From the NCBI GenBank assembly GCA_928212115.1, contig CAKMRJ010003334.1, positions 17,717,718 through 17,781,717 on the forward strand: a DNA stretch of 64,000 bases, given 5' to 3'. Under the pieces are notes generated by a model. The model made no database searches. It was not told the origin of the DNA and saw only the letters and a program-made list of their open reading frames with translations. Position numbers and translations under genes: made by a program. This DNA is from Lactuca virosa. Lineage: Eukaryota; Streptophyta; Magnoliopsida; Asterales; Asteraceae. How positions within the stretch are numbered: the stretch's first letter is position 1; each line of letters opens with the position of its first letter. This document shows positions 34,816 through 48,346 of this stretch, piece by piece.

Positions 34816-37429
34816 TCAAGAATTACCCAAGCCATGGGAGCATCAATCAATTGATTAATTGTCGTTGGAACCCCCTGAAAACTCAAAATCTAAATATTAA
34901 AAGTACAATGCTTCTATATAAAGAAATATCATAATAATAAAATAAAAAAAAAACTTCAAATCAAAATTGTTAACAACTCATAGATTCCACCTGCTTCATC
35001 AACTACTCCCACAAACATCAATTCCAAGGTTAAGTGAAGATGTTGGAAGCCCTATTTCATCAAAACTTCAACCCATAATTAGACAGTCTATTTACCTGCA
35101 CAAGATTAATTAATTGTTCATTTAAAGTTAATTTAAACACATTTTTAGAACGATTAAGCTTTTTCGTAACCTGCTAATCTCACTCCATCAATGTATCTCA
35201 ATTCTCAATTATAACTTCCATTTCAAAGTAGAAATCAAGTACAAGTAATGAGTAAATAGTGAATCGAAGGTGGAATGACCAACAAGAAACAAAAGTTGGT
35301 TCCTAGATATCCTCCTATTCAAGGGAAAAGAAGACAGAAGAAAAGAATGAGTAAATCTTAAATGAAGTTTGATTTCAAAGCAAAAACAATAAATTTTGAC
35401 AATCTTAAAAGAATTTTGTCAAAAAATTTCATTTGTATCATTGTACAAGTAATTTCTAGTTTTCAACTCTAAGAAAAGGATAACTTAAAATGTGGTAAAA
35501 TTTTCCAATATTGAAGATGCTTGAGACTTCAAATGAAAATATAAAAAGATGCAACACTTTTTCCTTTAGATATCTTTATTTGTATTTGTAGGTTTGCATG
35601 TGTTTATGTTGCTGTTTCAATCCCAGCATAGCTACATAGCAAAACCAGATCAATCAATCAACAAATAAAAATCATAAATAAAGCAACACAAACAAATCAA
35701 ATCAACAGATCAATCCTTCTTTGGTTGATTTTCTCTTGGAAATACTAATGTTTTTAGAAAGCCATAGTCATCATATCTCCCTGCAACCCATGATTGCTTC
35801 ATACAACAATAAAAAGGCCAATAATTTATGCATTAAATAAGAACATAAAAAATAAACAAAATCCTACATTCAGGCTGTTCTATAACTCTATATGTTAATA
35901 TCCCCAAACTGCAACAACTAACCCCTGTAACATAAACAAACAAAAGTGATAAACATATATATTTTTTTTCAACAACATCCATGTTATGAGAATCAACTTC
36001 AAAGTTCTCAATCAAATTTTTAGCTTCCATTGTTGTGTTTCATTTTTTATTCAGGTTTCCACCTAATCAAACGATTTTTTAAATTAACAATTAATAGTAG
36101 CAATGTACTTAGGATTCCAAACAAAACTATATGATATTTGCTTGAAAACAGTCTCGAGATGATCAAACAGAGGTAAATTGAGAGAAATAAACTTAAAATA
36201 AAGTGAAATGTTAAAAGATAAACTAATAGATGGGAAAGAATATGATGAAATCACAAAAAAATAATAATAATAATAATAATAAATAAAAATTGAGTAGAAG
36301 TAATAGTATCTTTAGAAGTTTTGGTTGCTTCCTTTGGCTGTTTATTTGTTTGTTGCTCAAGAAACAAAGCTCAGGACCTAGAAAACACATGGTAGATTTA
36401 AAGTGTCATAAATCATTTCATACATTATTATAAAACTATATGAAGCATATAACAAATACATATATACTGTAAACATCATTCTTCAGCTAGTAGGATAATA
36501 TACCTTACCTAAACTGTAATAAAAAAATTCACAATATCATCATCATCATATTATAAAATTAAGGTTATAAAGTCTTACAACGATCAATAAGAAGAACTGT
36601 TCAATAAAATTGTTTCAGACGCTAGCCTGTATATATATATTCTTCACAAACCTACACATCAATAAATATGTATTTCTGAAGTTGTAATATATATTAGAAA
36701 ATAGAAAATGAATTATGTTGTAAGCTAACCTCTAGAAGTACACCACCATTTCCTGTGTTGCACTGTTGTTTATCAGCTGAAGGTCTCCATTTTAGGTGAT
36801 GAAGGTAATCAAGAATAAAAGAGTGAAGATTAAAAAAAAGATGTAGACTTTGTTACCATGTAAAAACAAGATGTTTGTGTGAAATCGGTGTTGATTTTCA
36901 AGAACAATGGATCAACCTCAAGATGTATACCTATCAAAATGAATTCAAATGTTTTTAGGATCAATCAGCGTACATATTATCTTTGTTATGAATCCAAGAA
37001 TTAAAACAATGAAAGTGCAAGATGAATATTATTACCCTTGCCTCCCTCTGCTGCAAAATGAGAATATTAATAAGTTGAATGAAGGACTATTTCCTTCATT
37101 AATGTTGGATATGTGTAGCCAAGCCCAACAAGAAACTATTGGATATGGTTCCTGAATATTGTTGGAAACACATCACAAAACAACAAAATATACAGGAAGG
37201 ACTACATATAGAAGAGAAGAAGAGAGGGGAGATACCTGCCATCCTTTCATAAGAGTGGCAATGAAATTACAAGTATGCCCCTCATCATGTGACATTTGAA
37301 TATTCATATATTTACCAACTGGACCAAGTGCAAGGATTTTGCTTCTACTAATTCCAACCTGCTAACAAAAAATATTCAAAAATAGTCTACTTCACTGATA
37401 AAAGGGAAAAATGCATAATCAATAGAATG

Positions 37430-37660
37430 TTGTTTACTTTTGATTTTAGATAAAGTTGCATCTTTTGGTCGCTCAGTATAGCTGATTTGATTTTTGCAAA
37501 TTTGGTCCTCATTAGAGGTTCTTGTAACATTTTTGGTCTCTATGCCAAGTAAAATGATTTTTTTTGGTCCCCGAGTAGAGCTAAACTTTGCAATTTTGGT
37601 CCCAAAACTATTGTCATTTTTCTTGGGACAGGGACCAAAAACGTTACAAAGACCTGAATT
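37430..37660. repeat. Repeat-like block with GGTCC motifs
   Basis: Contains several copies of TTTTTGGTCYC / GGGACCAAAAA in both directions around AAACTTTGCAATTTTGGTCC. Such blocks are common in plant dispersed repeats; I cannot name the family. Confidence 0.3.
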
Positions 37661-40600
37661 CAATTTAGAACATAGCTTTGTGGCCCTCTGTAACAATGCA
37701 CTCAGTGTGGGAACTGAAATGGAAAAAGAAAGTTACAAAAAGCCCCAAAAAAATGAAAGAAAATTAGAAAATTTAAATTATTATCCATTCCATAACTGTT
37801 TTGTATATGTTCTATGGTCTCATCAACATTCTTCACTACTTCAATTGCATTTTGAGTTATACTGATAATGGAATATGCTTTAAGAAGATTGGTAGAAGCC
37901 AAATCCTTGGTAAAAGCCTAATTCATATACATATAACAGAGAGGAAGTTTCTGATTTTGCAGCTTGAGATTTATCAACAACAATCTCATACATCTAACTA
38001 CTTTTAATTTATTTAAGGAAGATCACTCAACTGTAATAATATGTATCTAAAAAAATCTAGGTTTCTAAGCCCTGAATTCCACCTTGCTAAATTTATAATC
38101 TTAATGTTATCATATAAGAAGCGGACACAAGTTGGCCTAAACAAATTGAATTGAAGAAAATACCAACTTTTCAAATCCGACCAAATAAAATCTCATTAAT
38201 TTCCTGACCACAAACCCAAGTGTCAAAAAGTTGTTTGGTAAAAACTTATAAAATTTCAGTCTTTTATAAAAACATGGAATCAAAACCTGTGCATGCATAT
38301 CTTCTATCCCTGTTAGAAAGTAAAAGTTGCAGCTTTAATTAATGTATAATAGTAATTTCATTCCCATTTCTATTTCTATTTCTATTTTTATTTCTATTTC
38401 TATTTCTATTTCATGTGTTGAGAGAGATATTAAGAATTACCTTCATACCACCCAAGCCATGGGATATATTCCTCACCAACCTAGACATGAATAAATATGT
38501 ATTTTTATAACTATAACAGTTGTAATATATGAAAGATAATTTATAGAGTAGAAAACAAATCAGTGTCTCCATTTTAGGAGGTGATAAGGGTAATCAAGAA
38601 TAATAAAAAAGATGCAAATTTTGTTACTATGTAAATAAATAGTAGGTCTTGGTGTCAACTAACAGGTGTAAAATCCATTTCAATTTTCAAGAACCATGGA
38701 CCCATCACAAGATGAATTGAAATGTTTTTAGGATCAACATAGATTTCATTATCTTTGTTATGAATCCAACAACTAAACAAGGAAACTGTAAGATTGGACC
38801 TTTGCTTTCAGAGTCACAAAATTTGACAACTGATTTCATCTCTGCTCATATCATCACAGCCATCAAAAACACATAAATCTGACGACCTGGCATTTACAAT
38901 GGAAAAAGGTTTCATCATCTTGTTCTTTTTTAGAAAATAAATGAAAAGACTTGCCATTATACCACATGAAGCTAGTGTTGACAAATGCTTTCTATTGATA
39001 TTTTTCCTATAAAAAATATTCATTTTTATTTGCATGTTTCATAGAATAGATTAAATAGTCAAAAAATAATAAAGATTTAACATAGAACTTGATTAAGGGG
39101 GATAAAATGAAAATGTTAATGAGGGGAGGGAGTAAAAAAAAAAACTCAATACATGCCCTGGTAAAAGAATTATTATAGTATAACTTAACAGATTTCTTAC
39201 AAAAAAGAACAATGAGCAAAAGTACGATTAACTATTTCATGACAAAGGCTCTTAAATCCATCTTCCAAATATAAAATTTATAAACAGGTTTTTTTTGGGG
39301 AAATTACCCTTAAGGTATTATCTGGTAGAAACTTCTTAGAAGCATCATTGAGGTAATTGGTATCAACAAACTGAAAACTTTCTTGAAACCGAACTGAAAA
39401 CTTGTGAGAGCATTCCCTATGCTCATATGAAATACAAAAGCATTAGTGATTGAATATAATGCAATGTAATAAACTTTTCTTAAATCAACCATCCATCATT
39501 TGTTCATCTTACTTTTATCCCAGTGCCTCAAAACATCGATTTATCTTAATATTGGAAAACATGGAATTATCCCAGTGCTCATATTTATACATTCCCTAAA
39601 CATAAAGCCTGAATGAATGTTAGACACTTGGCTACAATAGCTTTAACAATTAAAATACATATATAACCCTGATCCAAACAAATATAGCAAACAGTAACAA
39701 AATTCACATGATGAAATCATATCAATTCTATCTGTGGCACACTCGATTAAAAAGCAGAGCATATTTCCATACTTATCCATCACTTTACCTTTAATGATTG
39801 ACTGGACCTTTGGTTTCAGTGTCACCATCAAAAATACATTAATTACATCTGTTTAGCATTTACAATGGAAAAACGTTTCTCTTATCTCCTTCTTTTTCAC
39901 AAAACAGTTGAAAGACTTTCCATAATAAACTGCCAAAATACATTTTCTTTCTTGTGTTGTGTCTTTCTTTGCTGGAAAAAAAAACACAACCATAATTATG
40001 TTTATAATCTATACAAATTATCAAAACCGAACAAATTTTATTTCATTTTACCTAACTTTTTTGGTACCCATTTTGCCCGATTTCTGTATTTTCTACAAAA
40101 TCATAACAATAATACTTGGGCCTAACAGTCATATTTGGCTCTTTCTCCAACCACCCTGAAGCTCTATATAAAACACAATTCAATTTTAAAAGTAAATGTT
40201 TACAAGTTGATAAAGCAATATAAAAAATATATATAGAATACCAGGAGTCAAATTGGATTCATGAGGGCCAAGTCAGGATAGTGAGAAAAAAGATTCCTCT
40301 CAGTACACCCCTGTACAAACATCCTTCCATTGGAGTGGCAGTGAAATGACATGTATGCCCCTAATCATCTGACATTCAAAAATTCATGTTCACACCATTC
40401 GGTTGTTACTTAGGAGTCTCACTACTCCAACTGAACCTCATGCAGGGATTTACTTGTAATGATTCCAACCTGTTAACAAAAAAATATTCAAGATCTTCAG
40501 AAAAAATATAAAAATTAACAATCAAATATATATATTTAGTCAACTCTTACCAGGATTTAAAACACAATAGAAACAAACAAATGTCAACCCAATTGACCAG

Positions 40601-41816
40601 TTTTTTTTAGTCAACTCTTACCAGGAACAAAAATATCCAGGCTCTCTCACCACAGCATATCACCCTTCAAAGTTTCAAGATTAATTCTATAATCTTAACT
40701 AATAAACAAACATTAAATGAAAGAAAAGCTACTGCTCTTCCAACAGGATATAGAACAATTTAAGGCCATACCTATTTATTATTTGAGACTTTAATTAATT
40801 TGACATTAAATTCATGCTAATTTTATAATAAAGTATAAATAAAGCATGCTACAGAAGAATCATACTCAGTCAAGATGTAATGAAAATTCACTGAAATCTA
40901 ACACAACCATAAAACGGAGACAAAAAAATTTAAAATCTAAACCAGTTTGTGACTATTCAAAAACCTGTAATTGCAAATTTTAAACAGGTATTTTTAGTTA
41001 GTGGATAATCTGATGAGCAAACTCACTAGAATCACAATCAAAACAACAAAATAGAGCAGTGAGATAAATTATTTGATGAGTTACAAAACCCACAGATGAC
41101 CATACTTCAAACAGATTGAGGAGAAGTTTCATGAAAAAAAAATCGTATCTCATATATTAAGAACTAGTTATTAAAAAGATCAAACCTCTGTTTGGCTGTT
41201 AAATTGACCTCATTTCTTCTTGTTGTTCATAATTATGACCAAAAACTCTCTGACTGATCCAGTTATCCTGTCAGATAGCCAGAAAACAGGATGTGTTACA
41301 TGATATTAATTTTACAAAGCTTCATAAAATTATATAACATGGGGCAGTTATCATAATAAGTAGCCAAGGTTCATACTCATTTTACAAATCCAGAATCAAT
41401 TCATGTGTTGATAAAATTAGTTTTCTTTTCCATACATTAACTTTAATTGTACATAAGAAAAATCACGTCTCGATAACAGAAAAACCCTAGATTAGAGAAT
41501 AATAAACTATAAGAATAAAACGATGAAGAAGAAAAAAAAAAGATCAACAAAATGCAGTTTCTTTTTTAAGTTGTAATGTGTCTGGTGCATTTAGTTAAAC
41601 TGACAAAATCAGAGTTTACAAAAAAAAAAAAAAAAAAAAAAAATACGTCATCGAAAAGATGAAGAGGAATGCAGGGTAATACTAGAAAACACAACGAGGA
41701 AAAAAAAAAAAAAAACAGCAATTAACCTTTGATTCTTTCTTAATCAAAGATCAATTTTAATTTTACAAGAAAATTACAATATCTAAATCACCAAAAAAAC
41801 CCTAGAGAAAACTTAC

Positions 41817-42050
41817 ATCGATCTTGATAATTTATTGGAGTAACAGGTGAAGGAGAGTCTACTGCGAAGGTTGGGGTGTTTTGGTCTCGTGCAGTAGAAT
41901 TACATAGATCGCCATCGGTCTCGGGGGTGTTTAGATTTGTTGAGAGCGGAATGACTGAAGAACGCAACCCTTTCGATTTCCATCAGTTTTAGATCTCCGG
42001 CGAAGGATGGCGGAGCTACTGCAATCGCTATGTGTCTGTGGGGGTGTTTT
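41817..42050 (-). other. Candidate first exon of an unknown transcript
   Basis: GC-richer than its surroundings. It ends in a strong GTAAGT donor (minus strand, 41816 downward). It contains a short ORF beginning MEIERVAFFSHSALN that stops after about 28 codons. A TATA-like element lies just upstream. This is inference from composition and splice signals only. Confidence 0.4.
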
Positions 42051-42076
42051 GGGGGTCTGTTGGAAACGGGACACGA

Positions 42077-42088
42077 ACGTATAAATAG
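42077..42088 (-). promoter_or_regulatory. TATA-like box
   Basis: Minus strand reads CTATTTATACG; the plus strand reads GTATAAATAG, a more canonical TATA, so direction is uncertain. I favour minus because the GC-richer, spliceable sequence lies to the left. Confidence 0.35.
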
Positions 42089-42089
42089 C

Positions 42090-43436
42090 GGGAATACGAA
42101 GTCAACCCTTTCAACTTCTTCTAACGGTTAAATATTATAAAAGCTTTCCAAAATTAAGAGATTTCGCTTATAAAGAAAGCAACGTATTAAATCTTAAAAC
42201 TTATTAATATAATATGTTTAATTCTTATTTTGTTGACAATAACTTAATTGAATTAAAATGTTTATTTATAACTGGTTTTTGTCATTGTAATGTTCAAATT
42301 TGGCATATGACCCAAACTTTTTTTTAACCCATTAGGTTAAAATATTTTATCGGATTGATTGACTATTATTGAGTTGTTTAATATTATACTAGTTTATAAC
42401 CTGTGAGAATCACGTTTACAAAATTAATTAAATTCTTATAGTAAAAACTCAAAATTATTGATCAATTATTAATTAAGAGATATTTTTTTAGTTATATAAA
42501 ATTATAATCATTGATTTAAATAAATACGTGAAATTATATTTTCTTATAATCTGTATTAATTTTATTTTAACTTATATTCAAATGTTATTAATTTAATATA
42601 ATAAGAGTGGGAAATCTAAAATTTAATATGATAATGTAGACATCTTTTAAAATTCTATAATCTCAGTTGTCTCAATGGTCTCTACATGTAGGTTACTCAT
42701 GAATAAAAATAAATATAATATACGATTTAATGATATTTATAGTTGTTGTTATGATTAATTAATTTTAAAAAGTTTATTTGCTTAAGATTTTAATTTCTAT
42801 TATTGTAATTATTTAAAACATCAAACATTGTTTTTGTGTTTAAAGATAACAATATAATTTTTGTATATAATGTTACTTTTAACTATTGTTGTTGTAAGTT
42901 ATTTAAAATAATATATTTGAAAAACTCTTAATTGTTTTAATTTTCTTTTAGAAGTTTAACTTTTTTAAAATTTATTTGATGAATATTCTTAGTTTCTTTG
43001 ATTGTAATTATTTAAAGCAACAAACATTATTTTTTTTTAAGATAACATTATAATTTTTTATATAATATTACTTGTAACTAATCTTGTTGTAAGTTATTTT
43101 TAAGCTACTTTTTGAAAAAATTTAATGATTATAAAAAATAGTTTTATGGTTTTTTTTTGTTAATTTAGGATTACAATTTAGGTTTCACACTATAATTTAT
43201 AAATTTTAACTATTTATAAAATAGTCTCTCGATTTTTTTCAAGTTTAACTGAAATTTTGATTTAAGTTAACCGTTTAATATTATATTGAAATTAAGATCT
43301 AACTATTTTTTATGAAATCATAAATAATACAAAAGTTGTGACTTTAAAATGACAATTGCTCACATACGTTTGATGTTATTTATAGTTGTTATTATTGTTA
43401 ATTAATTTTTTAAAATTTATTTGCTTAATGTTTTAA
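42090..43436. other. AT-rich intergenic DNA
   Basis: No gene seen. At 42391-42420 ACTAGTTTATAACCTGTGAG resembles the inverse of a Helitron 3' end (compare 49726). The phrase TTGTAATTATTTAAA recurs at 42800 and 43005, suggesting an old internal duplication. Confidence 0.4.
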
Positions 43437-43577
43437 AATTGAATATATGAATACTTATATGTTAATATCCACATTATAATTACTACAATACTATACACAT
43501 TAAAATCAAAGTAGAATAATCGCATAAAAATAGTGTTCTTACGTTCTCACTTTATTTAGTGTTCTTATTTGAACTTT

Positions 43578-43631
<54 letters not shown>

Positions 43632-43970
43632 GACATTTGCATTGTAATTCGTTAAGATGGTCATGATTGGAACTTTTTTTCAAACATTAGATTTTTTTTT
43701 AAATTAAAATAGAATTCGATGTCTAACCGAATTTTCGTCAAGCTTATGTGACTTTTCTGTCGTTAGTCCTAAATTTATTACTAGTCAATAAATAATTTAT
43801 CAAAATGATTATGGTCTATATGTTACAATTATTATAAGTACAAATCAAAGACATCTTTTTTTATCATCTTGATAGTGCATGTAGAAAAACAAATAATAAA
43901 ACGAAAATATGAACACGAGAAATATAAGAAGAAACTCTTATTATAATACATAAAATTATTCAAAACTATA
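43437..43970. repeat. Dispersed repeat, copy 2
   Basis: Near-identical to 28503-29134 but with a single TA block; it breaks off inside the copia-LTR part at 43970. Contains the foldback-family end TTCTTACGTTCTCACTTTAT. Confidence 0.85.
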
Positions 43971-44434
43971 CTTTACTTATTCAATTTAAATTGAAATAAA
44001 AAAGTAACATAATTTCGAAAAATTGCAAATTCGTCATTTTGAACCTGCATCATACTTATATGCATCATACTTATATGTTAAAAAACAAATACAGCATGAC
44101 AAAATTACCCATGTATTGTTTACAACACTAAAATATTATACTACACCATCTCATGTCCTATAAACAACAAAATTAATAAAACCAAACAGCCTTAATCTAA
44201 CAAAAACAAATAGTAAAACTTACTTAAAAAATGAACTTCTTTGAGGCATTTAATCGAACAGACCATATGGATTTCAACAAAAACATGTAAAAGTTTAGAG
44301 GATAACATTAAATGTTCATATAAACAAAATTAAACATAGATCCTTCATTTATTAGATAGGATGCTTAATCTTTTACAATCTATAAATTTATTACAACAAA
44401 AAAACTGAATCATAAACAAATTCAAAAATATTAA
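43971..44434. other. AT-rich spacer
   Basis: No coding signal seen. The phrase TGAGGCATTTAATCGAACAG at 44252 resembles the PPR scrap's TGAGGCATTTCATCAAACAC, possibly a second trace of it. Confidence 0.35.
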
Positions 44435-44635
44435 TCATCTATGATAAGGACAATTCCTTTGATCATGAAAACCATAACTTTTGCAAAACTTACATAACCT
44501 CTTTTCCTTTGAATTTCCACATCTAATACCTTTTTCATATGGACAATTCCTTGAATCATGATAAGACAATCTGGAACATATCTTACAAAACATTTTTGTT
44601 TTCTTCTTCATATTATCTTCATATAAACTTTCCAT
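44435..44635 (-). CDS. Small double zinc-knuckle ORF
   Basis: Minus strand, likely start at ATG 44633-44635 (MESLYEDNMKKK), 66 codons. It has two knuckles of the form C-x2-C-x6-HDxRNCP: CKICSRLSYHDSRNCP and CKFCKSYGFHDQRNCP. The pattern resembles CCHC knuckles that follow transposon-derived plant proteins. It lies 500 bp downstream of the Ulp1-type gene in the same direction and could be its last exon or a separate remnant. Function unknown. Confidence 0.45.
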   Translation of the reverse strand: MESLYEDNMKKKTKMFCKICSRLSYHDSRNCPYEKGIRCGNSKEKRLCKFCKSYGFHDQRNCPYHR

Positions 44636-45147
44636 CAGATTTAGATATAATAATATGAACATTTTTTGCTTAATATATATAATACTTCTGATCCGATTTT
44701 TTTGCTGAAATTTCAATTCAACAACTAAAACTATATATTCAAATAGTTGCATGTTGATTTTTTCAATTCAACAACTAAAACAATTCACGAATTAGTCTCA
44801 TCTCATTATATATATAAACAATTTATAAAATAATAATCATATTGAACCTATTATATATATATTTTAATTTAGAAAATAAATAGTAATATACATATAAATT
44901 CTATTCTTTTGCCCTGTTAAACCTCCCAATTTTAAAAGACAAACATTCATCTATGATTAATTTGAACCAAACAATTACTAAGCAAAATGTAATCCATCCA
45001 CAACTTACAAATTAACTTCACTAATTAAAACATCAACTTCAATTCATGTCTTACAATTCATGACTAAAACAACATACAAAATTAAAGAAAAACTAAATAA
45101 AACTAAACAACAAAACATATCAATGCTCTTGACAACATATTATTGTT
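44636..45147. other. Spacer between zinc-knuckle ORF and Ulp1-type gene
   Basis: AT-rich, nothing recognised. CAATTCAACAACTAAAAC is repeated at about 44714 and 44764. Confidence 0.4.
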
Positions 45148-45862
45148 TCATGGACCAAAAGCTGCCAGACGAGATCCTATTTTAACAATACCATCTAGAT
45201 ATAATTTACGCCTATCAACATGAGACATCCTTTGATATTGAGCAATTAGATTTTCAACTTCATGCTTCATTATGTTAACCTCACTCAACAATATTTTCAA
45301 ACAATACCTCCTCCGCAGCTTCCTTATTTGATGTAATTGATCAGCACCTTCCTTTTTAAAACCACATTCCCATTGTGCTAACGGACCACCCTTATAAGTT
45401 TCCATGTGCCTCATCAAAAATATGCCACAATCATTCGAGTTACCCCTTGTTTTCCATGTCATGTACTGATCAAAAAAATCAATTTCATATTGAACCGAAA
45501 ACGCCAAATTATGATTAATTTCAAGTAGATACCTCCCAAATATATATTTATGCAAAAATAAAAAAAGTATATCAAAAATAAAATATTACTAAGATTATAT
45601 AAAATTCAAAATAACATACCAAATTATAAATAAGATCTATATATGCTTCATCAGAACTACTGTACAACAGATTGTCCAAAATCACAACTTTTCTGTTCTT
45701 AAAATCATAAACAAACACAAAATAGTGGTTGTTTGAACATGTAGGAAAAAACACCTACATATTAAAAAACATAATTTCATTAAGATAACTGATTATATCT
45801 ATAAAATAAACATATGGTATTAAAAACTTACCATATCAAATCCTTTTAAACTTCTTCTATCT

Positions 45863-46016
45863 TTTTTTTTTGGAAAGGGAACTTCCCTAACGAGGGTTTC
45901 CGGGCCAGCTTTCGCGCACCGACTAATCCCCCGCTGCAAACATGAGGCTTTGCTTCATGCCCTGGAGTCACTGCAGACGAACCTCCATGGCCACAAAGGC
46001 TGAGTCACTGCAGGCG
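45863..46016 (-). mobile_element. SINE insertion in an Ulp1 exon
   Basis: 154 bp bounded by the perfect 14-bp duplication AACTTCTTCTATCT (45849-45862 and 46017-46030). On the minus strand it runs from a B-box-like GGTTCGTCTGCAG through GGGGGATTAGTCGGTGCGCG and GAAAGCTGGCCCGGA to an A-tail; this body is typical of tRNA-derived plant SINEs (Au-like). The first 20 bp are partly repeated (TTCGCCTGCAGTGACTC / TTCGTCTGCAGTGACTC). It is GC-rich against an AT-rich host. Confidence 0.9.
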
Positions 46017-48346
46017 AACTTCTTCTATCTTCAGATACACCCAAACACTGAAGCACATTCTCTTTGAAATTTTTATACTCTTCTTCACTTTTAGTTCCTT
46101 TTATGTGCATATTTGCAGGATTCTAATTATACAAAAAAAAATATCAAAATACAATCAATTAAAAAAAATTAGAATTTACCAAAACACAAGTCTTGAAGAA
46201 GAAACATGATGGAGTATCTTTATTTCTAGCTCTCTCATCATAGTTCAACACGTCAACAAAACAATCAATTGTTCCATAAAATAGATGTTCATGTGGATAT
46301 AAGCTCTCAAACATATGACGTTCTCCACGTTGACCCGAAATGCTAAGAAATAAGTTATCCCTACAAAATTAAAATAAAAATATTAATATATGTTAAATTA
46401 ATAATTACCTATAATAACAATAAATAAATAAAAATACACATTACATTGGATCTTCAACTAAACTGAATAACCACTTAGATATTATGTTCTCTTCCTTTGT
46501 CAAAGTAGTATCAATAGGAACCGCACGAATCACATAAGGAGACCTCCTTACTGGAGGTAACATTTGATCTCTTTTTGACCTTGATTTTGATGGCAATTGA
46601 TTTTTATCTGTTTTACTCAAACAATTTGGAACATGCAAATTTTTACCCATTAAATTAACTGGAGAATCAAAAATCCCTTTAGATATTGATTTATCTTGCA
46701 TTTTAAGACCTGAACTTAAACAAGGCTTTTTAGGTACCTATAACTCAGACTCTATTCCTAAATCAAAGGCTGGTATATCTTCATTCAAAAACCTTTTTCC
46801 CATTTCATTTCCTACAATACAAAAAATAAAAATAGTTTTAGTATTTTATGTTCTTTTGCAGTATCATGAAGGAGTCATCCTCAAAACTAATTTGCCTTTT
46901 TAATGAGTCGGAACTTGAAAGATTTTCAACATCACTCTGATGTAATTTAGTAAAAACTGAAACAATCTCTTGTAATTTCAATCTATACAATTGAAATTTT
47001 TTATGACTTCCATGCTTTTGCAATGCCATTTCCACTTTCTTATTCAAATCATAAACAGCCCACCGAATATCTGACTCAAAATCCTGAAAATATATAAAAA
47101 AAATAAATAAATAAAAAAAACATTAATGAAAAATTTAAGAAAATATACAAATAAAAAAATCAATCTTACTAATATCGATCCACTTTCAAAATCTTCATTA
47201 GAATTTGCAACAACTCCATTACCGAAACCCCCATTTTCCAATTCCTTGATTTCTCTAAACTTAAGTAGATCTGATGTCCAGAAATTAATTACAAGAAATC
47301 TTCTGGCAAATGGAATTTGATTACATTGAATCCTGTCAACATATAGCAACTACAAAAAAGAACTTTAGTTACAAACTGAAATGTTATGAATATTATTTCT
47401 TCTATATACAAATCAAAAAATTTAAAAGAATATACTGTTAGAAATTCACATGGTCCATTAAAAAACATTTTAATTTCATTTCTGCTCCATACCAATTTCT
47501 CTTCCTTCAAACAATTCAAAACATATGCACACCAATCTATTTTATCCAACTTAGATGACTGAGACAAGTAAGGAAGAACTTTGAAATTACAAGCTCCTTG
47601 TTTGTTACATGATCCTAAACATGTACACACCAGAATTATGAAATTCACAATGAAAACCATATCTGCTTCACTTCGCTCTATTATCTTCATCACCAAATCA
47701 GATGGAGCTATTAAAGAAAATGGCGTCTTAAATTGGTCTTTCCAGATTTCAAACCAATCCTCATTGCCTCGAACACCTAAACAACTTATCTGCTCATATC
47801 CCAAAGGCAAACCTAAAACCCTATTCACATCTTCTCTTGTTACCGAAATATTTCCACCTTCAATCTTAATAACCATCTCCTCATGATCAAATGAATCCAC
47901 AACAAAATAACATAATTTTGTTGGAATACTTTGAGTCTTCATATCAAGCAATGATCCAAAACCTATTCTTCTTACACAATCTTTTTGAATATCATTTATA
48001 GATTTCACAGCCCCATAAATAGAATTAACAGAAACACGAGCTTACAAACCTTTCACATTACCAGCTTTACCATCTTTTTTTTTTCTTTTTTATCAGATTT
48101 TACTACAAACTTATTAAAACTTCTTATACTCGCATCTTCATAATCTGAATCACTAGAAAAAGATTTAGAACCTACAAAAAATATCCAAAAATAACATAAA
48201 TAATTATATTAAAACTGCAGGCAAAATTTCAATCTGTTTCTATTATATGTTAAATACGTTAGTTTCTTTAACTTTAATTCATATTCCATGAATAAAAAAC
48301 AAACATAAATAGGGTGTAAACAAATAATACATTACAAAAATCTTAC

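Larger units (their letters stand above)
33121..41816 (-). other. Unclassified region of diverged repeated modules with exon-like borders
   Basis: No clear protein gene. Modules recur two or three times: A at 33165-33370, 36770-37070 and 38565-38800 (GAATTCAAATGTTTTTAGGATC, then TTATCTTTGTTATGAATCCA); B at 33460, 38895 and 39862 (TTTACAATGGAAAAA); C at 34394 and 38288 (GCATATCTTCTATCCCTGTT); D at 34739 and 38360 (CCCATTTCTATTTCTATTTC). Minus-strand stretches with AG/GT borders and open frames include 41209-41267 (DNWISQRVFGHNYEQQEEMR), 37233-37370 (VGISRSKILALGPVGKYMN, then MSHDEGHTCNFIATLMKGW, partly copied at 40305-40467) and 34827-34874 (GVPTTINQLIDAPMAW). I recognise none. It could be a decayed tandemly duplicated gene or a long spliced non-coding locus. 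Confidence 0.45.
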
